Shown: positions 8,486 to 16,261, counted from the first letter of the stretch. The stretch is DNA of 21,686 nt from Anaerolinea sp. (GCA_029975965.1 JARKOV010000161.1:1-21686), one strand, 5' to 3'. Numbers and translations: made by a program. Notes: generated by a model from the letters alone, not told the origin.

Positions 8486-8514
8486 ATTTTAACACGGTTG
8501 CAGCCGCGATGCAA
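8486..8514 (-). promoter_or_regulatory. nusA: candidate sigma-70-type promoter for the nusA operon
   Basis: On the minus strand, TTGCAT (8509-8514) is separated by 17 nt from TAAAAT (8486-8491; five of six match TATAAT). Transcription would begin near 8479, leaving a leader of about 145 nt that contains the hairpin at 8424-8448. The rest of the 231-nt spacer shows no gene. Confidence 0.45.
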
Positions 8515-8564
8515 GGGTGTTTGGGTCAAAAATGACGCGCGCCGCATGGGCAAGGCTTGGTCAA

Positions 8565-10088
8565 TTATTGCCCGACCTGGTAGGCAAACACTTTGGGCGC
8601 GTTGGTGGCAATCCACAGCCGGCCCTGGCTGTCAAAATCCATCCCAAAAGTCACACCGATGTCGCGGATGGTGCGAATGTAGCGCCCGTCGTTCTCAAAG
8701 ACCTGGATGCCGCGGATGTCGCTGACGTAGACGCGCCCCTGCCCGTCGACCGCGATGGCGTTTACCGCACGGAATTGCCCGTCTTCCTCACCGGGGCTGC
8801 CCCAGCGGGTGACAAATTTCCCCTGCGGATCAAACTTAAATACCCCGTCGTTGAATGAGCCCAGCATGTACAGGTTGCCGAGGCCGTCTGCGGCGACGCG
8901 CGCGTCCAGCTCTGAGTCGCCGGAAGCCGTGCTGACCGCGTCTTCAACGATCCAGGCCAGCTCGCCGCGCGAATCGAAGCGCAGCAGCGTCTCGCCATTT
9001 GCGACCACCACCAGCCCACCGTCGGCCATCACGCGGATATCCTCGTAGTAGCGATCCTCCGGGTTGGGCAGCAGGCCCAGCGAACTACCGCTGGCGGCGT
9101 CGAAACGGTGAATGTCGCCCCCATAGGCGACGTACACGACGCCGTCCGGGCCGGAATCCATGGCGGTGATGATCGGCTCGTCGCCGAGCAGCCACAGCGA
9201 CAGGAAATTGCCTTGCGCGTCGAAGCGCTGGACACGCCCGGTGGAGTAATCGGCGACGAAAAGGTCGCCGTTGGCGCCGACGGCGATGCTGCGCGGATCT
9301 TGCAGGAGACCCTGCCCACTGCCTTCGGCGCCAAAGGAGGCGATCACCCGGTCGGCAGCCAGCGGGTTGTTCTTCAGCGCCACCTCTTCCAACGGGCCGC
9401 CCGGAGACATGAGGGCAAACAAGACGGTGCCGACGGTGAACAGGGCGACCGCTACCAGGATGCTCAGCACCAGGCAGCTCACCCCACCGGTGACCGCCGC
9501 CGCGGTTTTTGCCACCTTACCGACAGCCTGCGTATTCACCGTGATGGTGGAAGTGCCGGGGGCAGAAGATCCTGCTCCCAGGGCTCCGCTGCGCTCCAGG
9601 GCTTCGACGGCGTCTTTTGACTCTTTGAGACCCAGGCCGGTCAGCTCGCGAAAGCGCTTGATCGCCTCGATCTTGTTGCCTTCTCGCACCAGTCCGGCCA
9701 CTTCGGCGAAATGGGCTGCGTCCATCCCGCCGGACGAGGAAGTGACGGCCAGGTTGGTGAGGTGCACCACTTCGCCGCGCTCGATCTGCTCCACGGCGTC
9801 CTTGGCCTGCTTGAGACCGATGCCGAACTGCTCGCGGAAGAGCCGGATCGCTTCGATCTTCTGCCCGCTGCGAGTCAGTTCCGCCACCCGTTGGACCACG
9901 CCGGCCAGGTTGGGCAGCAGCGCGAAGGCTTCACCGGCGGAGAGCAGGGTCTCGGACGAGTCGGGGTCGCGCAACTCGGCCGGTATGATGATGGACGATT
10001 GGCAAAAAGGGCAGCGCAGGGTGGCGGCGTCCCCGCCGGGAGGGTCGAGTGGCGCGCCGCAATTCGGGCAGTGGAAAGATTGGGTCAT
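8565..10088 (-). CDS. membrane protein: zinc ribbon, two L7/L12 C-terminal-like domains, TM segment, NHL beta-propeller
   Basis: 507 aa, function unknown. Residues 7-29 hold two CxxC pairs (Cys7, Cys10, Cys26, Cys29), a zinc ribbon. Residues ~63-105 and ~126-166 are two copies of the ribosomal L7/L12 C-terminal fold (KIEAIRLFRE...GIGLKQAKDAVE and KIEAIKRFRELTGLGLKESKDAVE). A single hydrophobic segment at about 203-227 anchors the protein. The rest (~245-507) is an NHL-type propeller with repeated DPRSIAV..GDLFVAD and NAIAVDGQGRVYVSD units. The likely topology puts the ribbon and L12-like domains in the cytoplasm and the propeller outside. ATG at 10088 follows GGGGAA at about 8 nt. It stands alone between the nusA operon and gnd, on the same strand. 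A ligand or partner cannot be read from sequence. Confidence 0.85.
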   Translation of the reverse strand: MTQSFHCPNCGAPLDPPGGDAATLRCPFCQSSIIIPAELRDPDSSETLLSAGEAFALLPNLAGVVQRVAELTRSGQKIEAIRLFREQFGIGLKQAKDAVEQIERGEVVHLTNLAVTSSSGGMDAAHFAEVAGLVREGNKIEAIKRFRELTGLGLKESKDAVEALERSGALGAGSSAPGTSTITVNTQAVGKVAKTAAAVTGGVSCLVLSILVAVALFTVGTVLFALMSPGGPLEEVALKNNPLAADRVIASFGAEGSGQGLLQDPRSIAVGANGDLFVADYSTGRVQRFDAQGNFLSLWLLGDEPIITAMDSGPDGVVYVAYGGDIHRFDAASGSSLGLLPNPEDRYYEDIRVMADGGLVVVANGETLLRFDSRGELAWIVEDAVSTASGDSELDARVAADGLGNLYMLGSFNDGVFKFDPQGKFVTRWGSPGEEDGQFRAVNAIAVDGQGRVYVSDIRGIQVFENDGRYIRTIRDIGVTFGMDFDSQGRLWIATNAPKVFAYQVGQ

Positions 10089-10172
10089 GTTGTTTTCCCC
10101 GCTGGGCTGTGTAGAGTTTGTTCGTCTATTTTATCGGAAATGGGAAGCGGATGCCAGAAGTTGGGGAGATTC

Positions 10173-10266
10173 ACCACAGATGAACACGGACCACAGATGA
10201 ACACAGATGGTCACAGATGAATACAGACCACAGATGAACACCGATTGACACAGATGGAGACAGATG
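10173..10266. repeat. degenerate CACAGATGAACAC tandem repeat block
   Basis: Seven CAGATG cores lie within 10177-10266. Three exact copies of accacagatgaacac start at 10173, 10190 and 10227. Unit spacing is irregular. Such CACAGATGAACAC blocks recur between genes in many bacterial genomes. It lies in the 251-nt spacer between the NHL protein gene and gnd, which otherwise holds only the gnd terminator. Confidence 0.6.
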
Positions 10267-10280
10267 AAGGCAATAAAGAA

Positions 10281-10307
10281 CAGGCCGGAGGTTTCATCTC
10301 CGGCCTG
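10281..10307 (-). terminator. gnd: intrinsic terminator of gnd
   Basis: Perfect 10-bp GC-rich stem (caggccggag at 10281-10290 with ctccggcctg at 10298-10307) and a 7-nt loop, followed on the minus strand by TTCTTTATTG. It lies 32 nt past the gnd stop. A TTTTT run also follows on the plus side, so it may work in both directions. Confidence 0.75.
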
Positions 10308-10339
10308 ACATGGTTTTTGATTGAGGTTTGCGCACGGGG

Positions 10340-11758
10340 TTAACCGTCGCTCCACTCGGTGTGGAAGGTGCCTTCCTGGTCGACGCGGCGGTAGGTGTGC
10401 GCGCCGAAGAAATCGCGCTGGGCCTGGGTCAGGTTGGCGGGCAGGCGCGCGCTGCGGTACGCGTCGTAATAGGCCAGCGTGCTGGACAGCGCCAGGGTGG
10501 GGATGCCCAGCCCGACCGCGGTCTGGATGGTTTTGCGCAAGGCGGCCTGGCGTGTCTCGATGGCCTGGCGGAAAGCCCCGTCGAGGAGCAGGTTGGTTAG
10601 ATCTGGGTTGCGGCGGTAAGCCGCGGTGATATCGCCGAGCAGTCCGGCGCGGATGATACAGCCAGCGCGCCAGATGCGCGCGATCTCGCCCAGGTCGAGG
10701 TTGTATTCATACTCGTTGGAGGCGGTGCGCAGCAGGCTCATGCCCTGGGCGTAGGAGAGCACCTTGCCGGCGTAGAGGGCGGCGCGGGCGGCTTCGACCA
10801 GCTCACTGCGGCTGCCGGTATACCCGCCGGGAGGACCCTGCAGAAATTGACCGGCGACCACCCGCTCAGCTTTTAACCCCGAGATGATGCGGCTTTCAAC
10901 CGCAGCGTTGATGGTGGGGATCGGCGCGCCGATATCGAAGGCGTTCTGGCTGGTCCACTTGCCGGTGCCTTTTTGCTGCGCTTCGTCGAGGATGACCTCG
11001 ACCAGCGGCTTGCCGGTCTGGTCGTCAATCTTGCGCAGGATGGCGGCGGTGATCTCGACCAGGTAGGAGCGCAGCTCCCCCTGGTTCCATTCGTCAAAGA
11101 CGTCGGCCAGTTGGGCGGGATGCAGCCCGCCGCCGCGGCTGAGCAGGTCATAGATTTCGGCGATCAACTGCATATCGGCGTATTCGATGCCGTTGTGGAC
11201 GGTCTTCACGTAATGCCCCGCCCCGCGCGGGCCAATGTGGGTCACGCAGGGCGCGCCGTCTTCTTCGGCTTTGGCGGCGATCTTCTCCAGGATGGGCTTG
11301 AGCGCGACCCACGCCTCAACCGTTCCGCCCGGCATGATCGAAGGCCCCCACAACGCGCCCTCTTCGCCGCCCGAAACACCCATGCCGACGAAGTGCAGCC
11401 CTTCGGCGGTCAGCTCTTTGCTGCGGCGCTCGGTGTCCATGAAGTACGAGTTGCCGCCGTCGATCAGGATGTCGCCCGGCTCGAGGTGGGGTTTGATCTC
11501 GGCGATCACGCCGTCCACCGCGGCGCCGGCGGTGACCATGAGCAACAGGCGGCGGGGTCGCTCGAGCTGAGCCATCAGGCTGGGGTAGGAGTCGCTGCCG
11601 GTGATGCGCTTGCCGGCGGCGTCACCCTGCAGGAAAGCGTGCATCTTGGATTGGGTTTTGTTGTACACCGCGACGGAGAAGCCGTTACGCTCGATGTTGA
11701 GGACAAGGTTGCGCCCCATGACGCCCAGCCCTACCAGGCCGATGGATGCTTTGGTCAT
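10340..11758 (-). CDS. gnd: 6-phosphogluconate dehydrogenase, decarboxylating
   Basis: 472 aa, the usual Gnd length. It oxidises 6-phosphogluconate to ribulose-5-phosphate and CO2 with NAD(P)+. The Rossmann motif GLGVMG is at 10-15. Further matches are GGNSYFMDTERR, GMGVSGGEEGA, the catalytic-Lys block HYVKTVHNGIEYADMQ, and the C-terminal FFGAHTYRRVDQ and FHTEWSDG. The start at 11758 has AAAGGAG 5 nt before the ATG; an in-frame ATG eight codons upstream has no such site. It is downstream of the LarA-like gene with a 94-nt gap and is terminated by the hairpin at 10281. Its place next to a uronate cluster suggests it drains sugar acids into pentose phosphates. Cofactor preference was not determined. 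Confidence 0.97.
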   Translation of the reverse strand: MTKASIGLVGLGVMGRNLVLNIERNGFSVAVYNKTQSKMHAFLQGDAAGKRITGSDSYPSLMAQLERPRRLLLMVTAGAAVDGVIAEIKPHLEPGDILIDGGNSYFMDTERRSKELTAEGLHFVGMGVSGGEEGALWGPSIMPGGTVEAWVALKPILEKIAAKAEEDGAPCVTHIGPRGAGHYVKTVHNGIEYADMQLIAEIYDLLSRGGGLHPAQLADVFDEWNQGELRSYLVEITAAILRKIDDQTGKPLVEVILDEAQQKGTGKWTSQNAFDIGAPIPTINAAVESRIISGLKAERVVAGQFLQGPPGGYTGSRSELVEAARAALYAGKVLSYAQGMSLLRTASNEYEYNLDLGEIARIWRAGCIIRAGLLGDITAAYRRNPDLTNLLLDGAFRQAIETRQAALRKTIQTAVGLGIPTLALSSTLAYYDAYRSARLPANLTQAQRDFFGAHTYRRVDQEGTFHTEWSDG

Positions 11759-11852
11759 AGATTCTCCTTTGACCCACCCCACCCTTGTCGATCAATGAGA
11801 GGTGGGGGAGTTATCTCAGGCTACTTTCAAAGGTTCCGAGCAGTGAGGATCA

Positions 11853-13112
11853 TTATACCCTCTCACGAAGGCGGTAGAGCATTTCGCCGGCGCGGGGGAC
11901 AACGAGAATGCCTTCCTCTTCGCGGTCTTGCCACTCGTCGACGCGGATGGTTTCCGGGTCGAGGTATCCCAGGTTGATCTTGTGGCAGCGCTCGGGCGGG
12001 ATGCGCGTGGCAAGGGTGACCTGGATGCGCGGCGTTTCAACCCGGGTGACGGGGTCGTAGTCGCCCAGCCCTTTGACGTGGGTGGAATGAGCCAGCACCC
12101 CCCAGGGGTAGGTCTTGAAGCGCTCCCACTGGCGGGTGAAGTAAGGGATGGTGTGGTAGCCGATTTCGTCGAGGATTTTTCCGTGGGTGTAGCTGACCTC
12201 GCGGATGTGGGGGGCGTAAATGACCACCTCGCCGCCGTCGGCGACCACCGGCTCCAGCTTGTACATGCCCTTGGCGCCGGTCCACAGGTCATCGTACAGG
12301 GTGGGCATGACGGCGAGCACGCGCCGGTAGGGTTTTTCGCAATAGCGGATGTGCACTTGCGCCGAAAGGCGCGAAGCATCCAGCCAGGTCTCTTGCGGCG
12401 AACCGCAGAACAACCCGGAGACGCCCGCGTGTGTGACGACCAGGGCGATACACGCGGTGGGGGTGGGGACGAGCGCGGCGGCGCGGTCGATCACCGCCCG
12501 CACGGGGGTATAGCCTGAGCCGATCACGCGGCTGCTGGTGAGCACGGCGCCCAGCCAGTGAGTAAAGTTGATGATCTCTGGGCCGGCGACGCCGGGGAAG
12601 AGGTATTTGTTGCCGCCCGAAAAGCCGACCACCTCGTGCGGGAAGACCGGGCCGAGGATGAGCACGCGCTCGTAGTCGAGCAGGAGGCGGTTGATGCGCA
12701 CCGGCACCTCCTGGGCGAAGAGGCCGCCAGTGAGCGCGTTGATCTCCTCCGCAGGAATGGCGCCGAGAGTCAGGAAGGTCTCGGGGTCCATCCAGCGGTG
12801 GTTGAAAACCCGGCTGCGCCCTACCATGCCATTCTCGACCGGCGCCCCAAAGTGGCGGGTGAGCGCGGCGTCATCCATCAGCATATGCGTGCCGAGGGCG
12901 ACGAGATAGTCCATGGCGGCGGTGCGCGGGGCGAGGTGCTCGGCGAGCAGGGCGTGCATCTGGGCGAGCGGCATGGTGCGCGTGCCATCCGGAACAATGA
13001 CGAGGACGCGCTTGCCAGCCAGGTCGAGGAAATGCAATCCCTCGGCGAGGGTCTGCTCCAGCTCGGCGGGGGAGAGGTAGCGATCGGGGTAGGCGAGGCC
13101 GTGGGCGCTCAT
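11853..13112 (-). CDS. LarA-family (DUF2088) nickel-pincer racemase/epimerase homologue
   Basis: 419 aa, close to LarA length. LarA family enzymes use a nickel-pincer nucleotide (NPN) to racemise or epimerise alpha-hydroxy acids. The substrate motif PDGTRTMP (41-48) corresponds to LarA DDxTRPTP. GTH gives His76. PHEVVGFSGGNKYLFPGVAG gives His159 and Lys169, and NFTHW gives His185. The 10- and 26-residue spacings from His159 equal those of LarA His174-Lys184-His200, so the pincer ligands seem intact. AKGMYKLE (about 283-290) resembles the C-terminal Lys block. The start is 7 nt after the aldolase stop. With uxaC and a mannonate-type SDR upstream and gnd downstream, a sugar acid (mannonate/gluconate) is a more likely substrate than lactate. 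larB/C/E are not in the window. Confidence 0.88.
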   Translation of the reverse strand: MSAHGLAYPDRYLSPAELEQTLAEGLHFLDLAGKRVLVIVPDGTRTMPLAQMHALLAEHLAPRTAAMDYLVALGTHMLMDDAALTRHFGAPVENGMVGRSRVFNHRWMDPETFLTLGAIPAEEINALTGGLFAQEVPVRINRLLLDYERVLILGPVFPHEVVGFSGGNKYLFPGVAGPEIINFTHWLGAVLTSSRVIGSGYTPVRAVIDRAAALVPTPTACIALVVTHAGVSGLFCGSPQETWLDASRLSAQVHIRYCEKPYRRVLAVMPTLYDDLWTGAKGMYKLEPVVADGGEVVIYAPHIREVSYTHGKILDEIGYHTIPYFTRQWERFKTYPWGVLAHSTHVKGLGDYDPVTRVETPRIQVTLATRIPPERCHKINLGYLDPETIRVDEWQDREEEGILVVPRAGEMLYRLRERV

Positions 13113-13119
13113 CGCGGGT

Positions 13120-13875
13120 TCACTTCGCTTTCAAGGTGGACAACAATCCGCTCAACGCCCCGGTCAGGAGCAGGGTGTCGGAAGCGCATGCGACCATGGT
13201 GAAACCCTGTTCCAATGCCCAGCGCCCACCCTCGGCGTCGCCCATGAAGATCGCGCAGGGCTTGCCGCGCTCCTGGCAGACGTGCAGCACTTGCTGGATG
13301 GCGGCCTGCACCTCCGGGTCGCCGGTGAAGCCGGGCTTGCCCATGCTGGCGGAGAGGTCGAAGGGGCCGACCAGCACGCCGTCGACGCCGGGCACCTGGA
13401 GGATGGCTTCCAGGTTTTGCACAGCCTGGATGTGCTCGATCTGCACGATGAGGGTGGTGTATTCGTTGGCGGTGTCGACGTAGGTGCGAAAATTCTGTCC
13501 GTAGCGGTGGGCGCGACCGACCCCCACGCTGCGCCGGCCGGCCGGTGGGTACTTGGCGTGTTGCACCACCCGGGCGGCTTCTTCCGGGGTGTTGATCATC
13601 GGGACGATGATGCCGGCCACCCCCAGGTCGAGGGTTTTCTTGATCCAGACCGAGGAAGACGCGGGCAACCTCGCCAGGCAGGCGCAGCGCGAGCCGGCCG
13701 CCATCGCCATGCGCTGCACAGCGGGCAGGTCGAGCAGGCCGTGCTCCATGTCGAGGAAGAGCCAGTCAAAGCCGGCGATGGCGCACATCTCGGCGATTTC
13801 CGGCAGCGGCAGGCTGATCACGGTGCCGAGCAAGCGTTCTTTGCGGAGGAATTTGGATTTGAAGGTAGGGTTCAT
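13120..13875 (-). CDS. HpcH/HpaI-type class II 2-keto-acid aldolase
   Basis: 251 aa, the usual length. The family splits 2-keto-3-deoxy sugar acids or 4-hydroxy-2-keto acids into pyruvate and an aldehyde with a divalent metal. LDMEHG places His45, the HpaI catalytic position. Arg69 matches the conserved pyruvate-binding Arg, and QIEHIQ (Glu147) and VGPFDLSASMG (Asp173) give the metal ligands. RRSVGVGRAHRYG resembles RhmA/GarL/HpaI. The most plausible substrates are 2-keto-3-deoxy acids such as KDG or rhamnonate/galactarate derivatives, given the neighbouring uxaC; a firm choice is not possible. It starts 5 nt after the SDR stop and ends 7 nt before the LarA-like gene, so it is part of a tight operon. 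Confidence 0.93.
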   Translation of the reverse strand: MNPTFKSKFLRKERLLGTVISLPLPEIAEMCAIAGFDWLFLDMEHGLLDLPAVQRMAMAAGSRCACLARLPASSSVWIKKTLDLGVAGIIVPMINTPEEAARVVQHAKYPPAGRRSVGVGRAHRYGQNFRTYVDTANEYTTLIVQIEHIQAVQNLEAILQVPGVDGVLVGPFDLSASMGKPGFTGDPEVQAAIQQVLHVCQERGKPCAIFMGDAEGGRWALEQGFTMVACASDTLLLTGALSGLLSTLKAK

Positions 13876-13880
13876 GGCCT

Positions 13881-14711
13881 TTACACGCCTGAATACGCAT
13901 TGAAGCCGCCGTCGACGGGGATGACGGTGCCGGTGACGAAACGAGAAGCCGGGGAGGCCAGCCAGAGCGCCGCGCCGACCAGGTCGGCAGGGTCGCCGAA
14001 ACGACCCATGGGGGTGTGGGCGATAATCGCCTGTCCGCGCGCCGAAAGCTCACCGGTTTCGGGGTTGGTGAGCAGGTACACGTTCTGTTTGGTGAGGAAG
14101 AAGCCGGGGGCAATCGCGTTGACGCGAATCTCGGGGCTGCACTCGCGCGCCATGTAAACCGCCAGCCAGGCGGTGAAGTTGCTCACCGCGGCCTTGGCGG
14201 CCCCGTAGGCCACCACGCGGGTCAACGGACGATAAGCGGTCATCGAGGAGATGTTGAGGATCACGCCGCTTTTTTGCTGCGCCATCTGCCGGCCGAAGAC
14301 CTGGCATGGGTAGAGCGTGCCGAACAGGTTGAGGTCGAAGACCGCCTCGAGGGCTTCGGGAGGCAGGTCGAAAAAGGACCGATCTGGGCTGGCGACGGCC
14401 CCGGGCTGGTTGCCGCCCGCGCCGTTGACCAGCACGTCGACTCGGCCAAGCTGCTCGACGACCTGGTCGCAGGCGCGCCGCACCGACTCGCGGTCGAGCA
14501 CGTCGCAGTAAAAAGCGGCAGCCCGCCCGCCTTCCGCCTGTATTTCAGCCACCAGCGCAGCGGCGGAGTCCATCGATCGGGCCAGAACGGCTACCTGCGC
14601 GCCTGCCCTGGCATAGGCGCGCGCCAGCTCGCTGCACAACACGCCGGTCGCGCCGGTGATGGCGACGACCTGGTCCTGAAGAGAGAAGAGGGTGGAAAGG
14701 TAGGTGGACAT
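13881..14711 (-). CDS. SDR oxidoreductase, probable D-mannonate oxidoreductase (fructuronate reductase)
   Basis: 276 aa. Probably reduces D-fructuronate to D-mannonate with NAD(P)H. The cofactor motif TGATGVLC is at 19-26 (it has Cys where many SDRs have the third Gly). NGAGGNQPGA is at 96-105, Ser155/156, and the catalytic Tyr169 and Lys173 follow in YGAAK. RPLTRVVAYGAAKAAVSNFT and the C-terminal PVDGGFNAYSGV recall the SDR-type mannonate oxidoreductases (B. subtilis YjmF/UxuB), from memory and not by alignment. Position directly after uxaC supports this; tagaturonate reductase is an alternative. ATG at 14711 has no visible Shine-Dalgarno; the leader is a pyrimidine-rich (TTCATTC)n repeat on the coding strand. 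The frame extends upstream through that repeat, but the product would be low-complexity. Confidence 0.88.
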   Translation of the reverse strand: MSTYLSTLFSLQDQVVAITGATGVLCSELARAYARAGAQVAVLARSMDSAAALVAEIQAEGGRAAAFYCDVLDRESVRRACDQVVEQLGRVDVLVNGAGGNQPGAVASPDRSFFDLPPEALEAVFDLNLFGTLYPCQVFGRQMAQQKSGVILNISSMTAYRPLTRVVAYGAAKAAVSNFTAWLAVYMARECSPEIRVNAIAPGFFLTKQNVYLLTNPETGELSARGQAIIAHTPMGRFGDPADLVGAALWLASPASRFVTGTVIPVDGGFNAYSGV

Positions 14712-14728
14712 AGGAAGTGAAGAGTGAG

Positions 14729-14770
14729 GAATGAAGAATGAAGAATGAAGAATGAAGAATGAAGAATGAA
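14729..14770. repeat. six exact copies of heptamer GAATGAA
   Basis: A 42-bp simple repeat lies between the uxaC stop and the SDR start, flanked by related degenerate units (gaagagtgagga, gaaaagtgagga). It ends 18 nt upstream of the SDR ATG, so it forms the SDR 5' leader and replaces a Shine-Dalgarno. Tracts of this kind can change copy number by slippage. Confidence 0.85.
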
Positions 14771-14845
14771 AAGTGAGGATTAGGGGGTGATGCATCCATT
14801 CTACCCGATAACTCACCCCTATTCCTCCCTTTTAGAACTGGATCT

Positions 14846-16261
14846 TCATAGCTTGTACACTTTCTTGGGCAGGCGGTAGGCGAGGTCGAGGGCCATCTCT
14901 GCAGCTTCGTCGCGAGCGAGCAGGCCGCGGGCAAGCAAGCCGGCGAGCCAGTTGGACGCCGCGCGCCGCCACAGGTCGTGGCGGGCCGGAATGGAGAGAA
15001 AGGCGCGCGTGTCGTCGTTGAAGCCGGCGGTGTTGGCGATGCCGGCGGTTTCCATCACCTGGTCGAAGTAACGGCGCATGCCGTTCCACGAGTCGTGGAA
15101 CCACCAGGGGGGGCCGAGGCGCAGCGCCGGGTAAACCCCGGCCAGGGGAGCCAGCTCACGGGCGTAACTGGTCTCATCCAGGGTGAACAGCACCAGCGTG
15201 AGGCGTGGGTCGGCGCCGTATCGCGCCAGCAGCGGCTGGAGGTTGCGCGTGTACTCGGTTTGCACGGGAATGTCGTAGCCTTTGTCGCGACCGAAACGCT
15301 GGTAAACCTGCGGATGATGGTTGCGCAGCGAGCCGGGGTGAAGCTGCATCACCAGACCGTCCTGGCAAGAGAGGCGGGCCATCTCAACCAGCATATGGGC
15401 GGTGAAGCGCGCCGCGTCTTCGGGATTCACCGCTCCAGAAAGAGCGCGCTGGAAGATCGCCCCGGCTTCGGATTCGCCGAGCGATCCGGTGTGAGGTTGA
15501 AACACGCCATGGTCGGTGGCGGTGGCGCCCAACTGCTTGAAAAAGGCACGGCGCTGCTCCAGGGCGCGGAGAAACGCGGGGTAGTCGCGGATCGCAACCC
15601 CGCTGGCCTGCTCCAGCCGGGCGAGATGGTCCAGCCAGCCCTCCGTGTCGAGGTTGACCACCGCATCGGGGCGGAAGGTGGGGATGACGCGCCCCTGCCA
15701 GCCGGAGTCACGCAACGCACGGTGTGCCTCCAGCGGGTCATCGGCGGGGTCGGTGGTGGCGAGCGCCTCGATGTTGAAGCGCTCAAAGACGGCTCGCGGG
15801 CGGAACTCCGGCGACGCCAGGCGCTCGACGACCTGGTCGTAGACGCGCTGGGCGTTGTCGCCATCCAGCCGCTGCTCGATTCCCAGCACGAATTTGAACT
15901 CGTAGGCCAGCCACAGGCCGGAAGGGGTACCGCGGAAGAGGTGAAAGTGGTCGGCGAAGCGCTGCCAGATGCGCCGGTGATCGGTCTCGACCGGCGATCC
16001 ATCCGCGGAAGGCACGCCCAGGCTTTCCAGGGGCACGCCCTGTGAATGCAACATGCGAAAAACGTAGTGGTCGGGGATGATCAGCAGCTCGGCGGGCGTG
16101 CCGAAGGAGGCGTTTGGGTCGGCGAAGAGGCGCGCGTCGACGTGCCCGTGCGGGCTGACGATGGGTAAATCCTTGATCGACTGGTACAGGTCGATGGCGA
16201 CGCGGCGCACAGCGGGTTCGGGATCGAAGCAGCGGTCTTCAGGAAGATTCCAGGCGGGCAT
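14846..16261 (-). CDS. uxaC: uronate (glucuronate/galacturonate) isomerase
   Basis: 471 aa, the usual UxaC length. It interconverts D-glucuronate and D-fructuronate (and galacturonate/tagaturonate) as the first catabolic step. It belongs to the amidohydrolase superfamily: HGHVD gives His38 and His40. Family blocks include PDHYVFRMLHSQG, WLAYEFKFVLGI, MQLHPGSLRNHH, LFTLDETSY, RLGPPWWFHDS, and AGFNDDTRAFLSIPARHDLWRR near the C-terminus. ATG at 16261 is preceded by AGGA. The frame remains open 82 codons further upstream, but that part has no UxaC similarity. A promoter with perfect TTGACA lies 31 nt upstream. It is followed by the SDR, aldolase, LarA-like and gnd genes. Confidence 0.97.
   Translation of the reverse strand: MPAWNLPEDRCFDPEPAVRRVAIDLYQSIKDLPIVSPHGHVDARLFADPNASFGTPAELLIIPDHYVFRMLHSQGVPLESLGVPSADGSPVETDHRRIWQRFADHFHLFRGTPSGLWLAYEFKFVLGIEQRLDGDNAQRVYDQVVERLASPEFRPRAVFERFNIEALATTDPADDPLEAHRALRDSGWQGRVIPTFRPDAVVNLDTEGWLDHLARLEQASGVAIRDYPAFLRALEQRRAFFKQLGATATDHGVFQPHTGSLGESEAGAIFQRALSGAVNPEDAARFTAHMLVEMARLSCQDGLVMQLHPGSLRNHHPQVYQRFGRDKGYDIPVQTEYTRNLQPLLARYGADPRLTLVLFTLDETSYARELAPLAGVYPALRLGPPWWFHDSWNGMRRYFDQVMETAGIANTAGFNDDTRAFLSIPARHDLWRRAASNWLAGLLARGLLARDEAAEMALDLAYRLPKKVYKL

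Noticed and set aside
11777..11807. Possible hairpin between the LarA-like gene and gnd (7-bp arms)
   Set aside because: The loop is 17 nt and no T-run follows; it is too weak to call a terminator.
10973..11977. Plus-strand open frame opposite gnd
   Set aside because: It is antisense to the highly conserved 6-phosphogluconate dehydrogenase and runs past its start.
14978..16045. Plus-strand open frame of 355 codons opposite uxaC
   Set aside because: It is antisense to a full-length UxaC with all family blocks.
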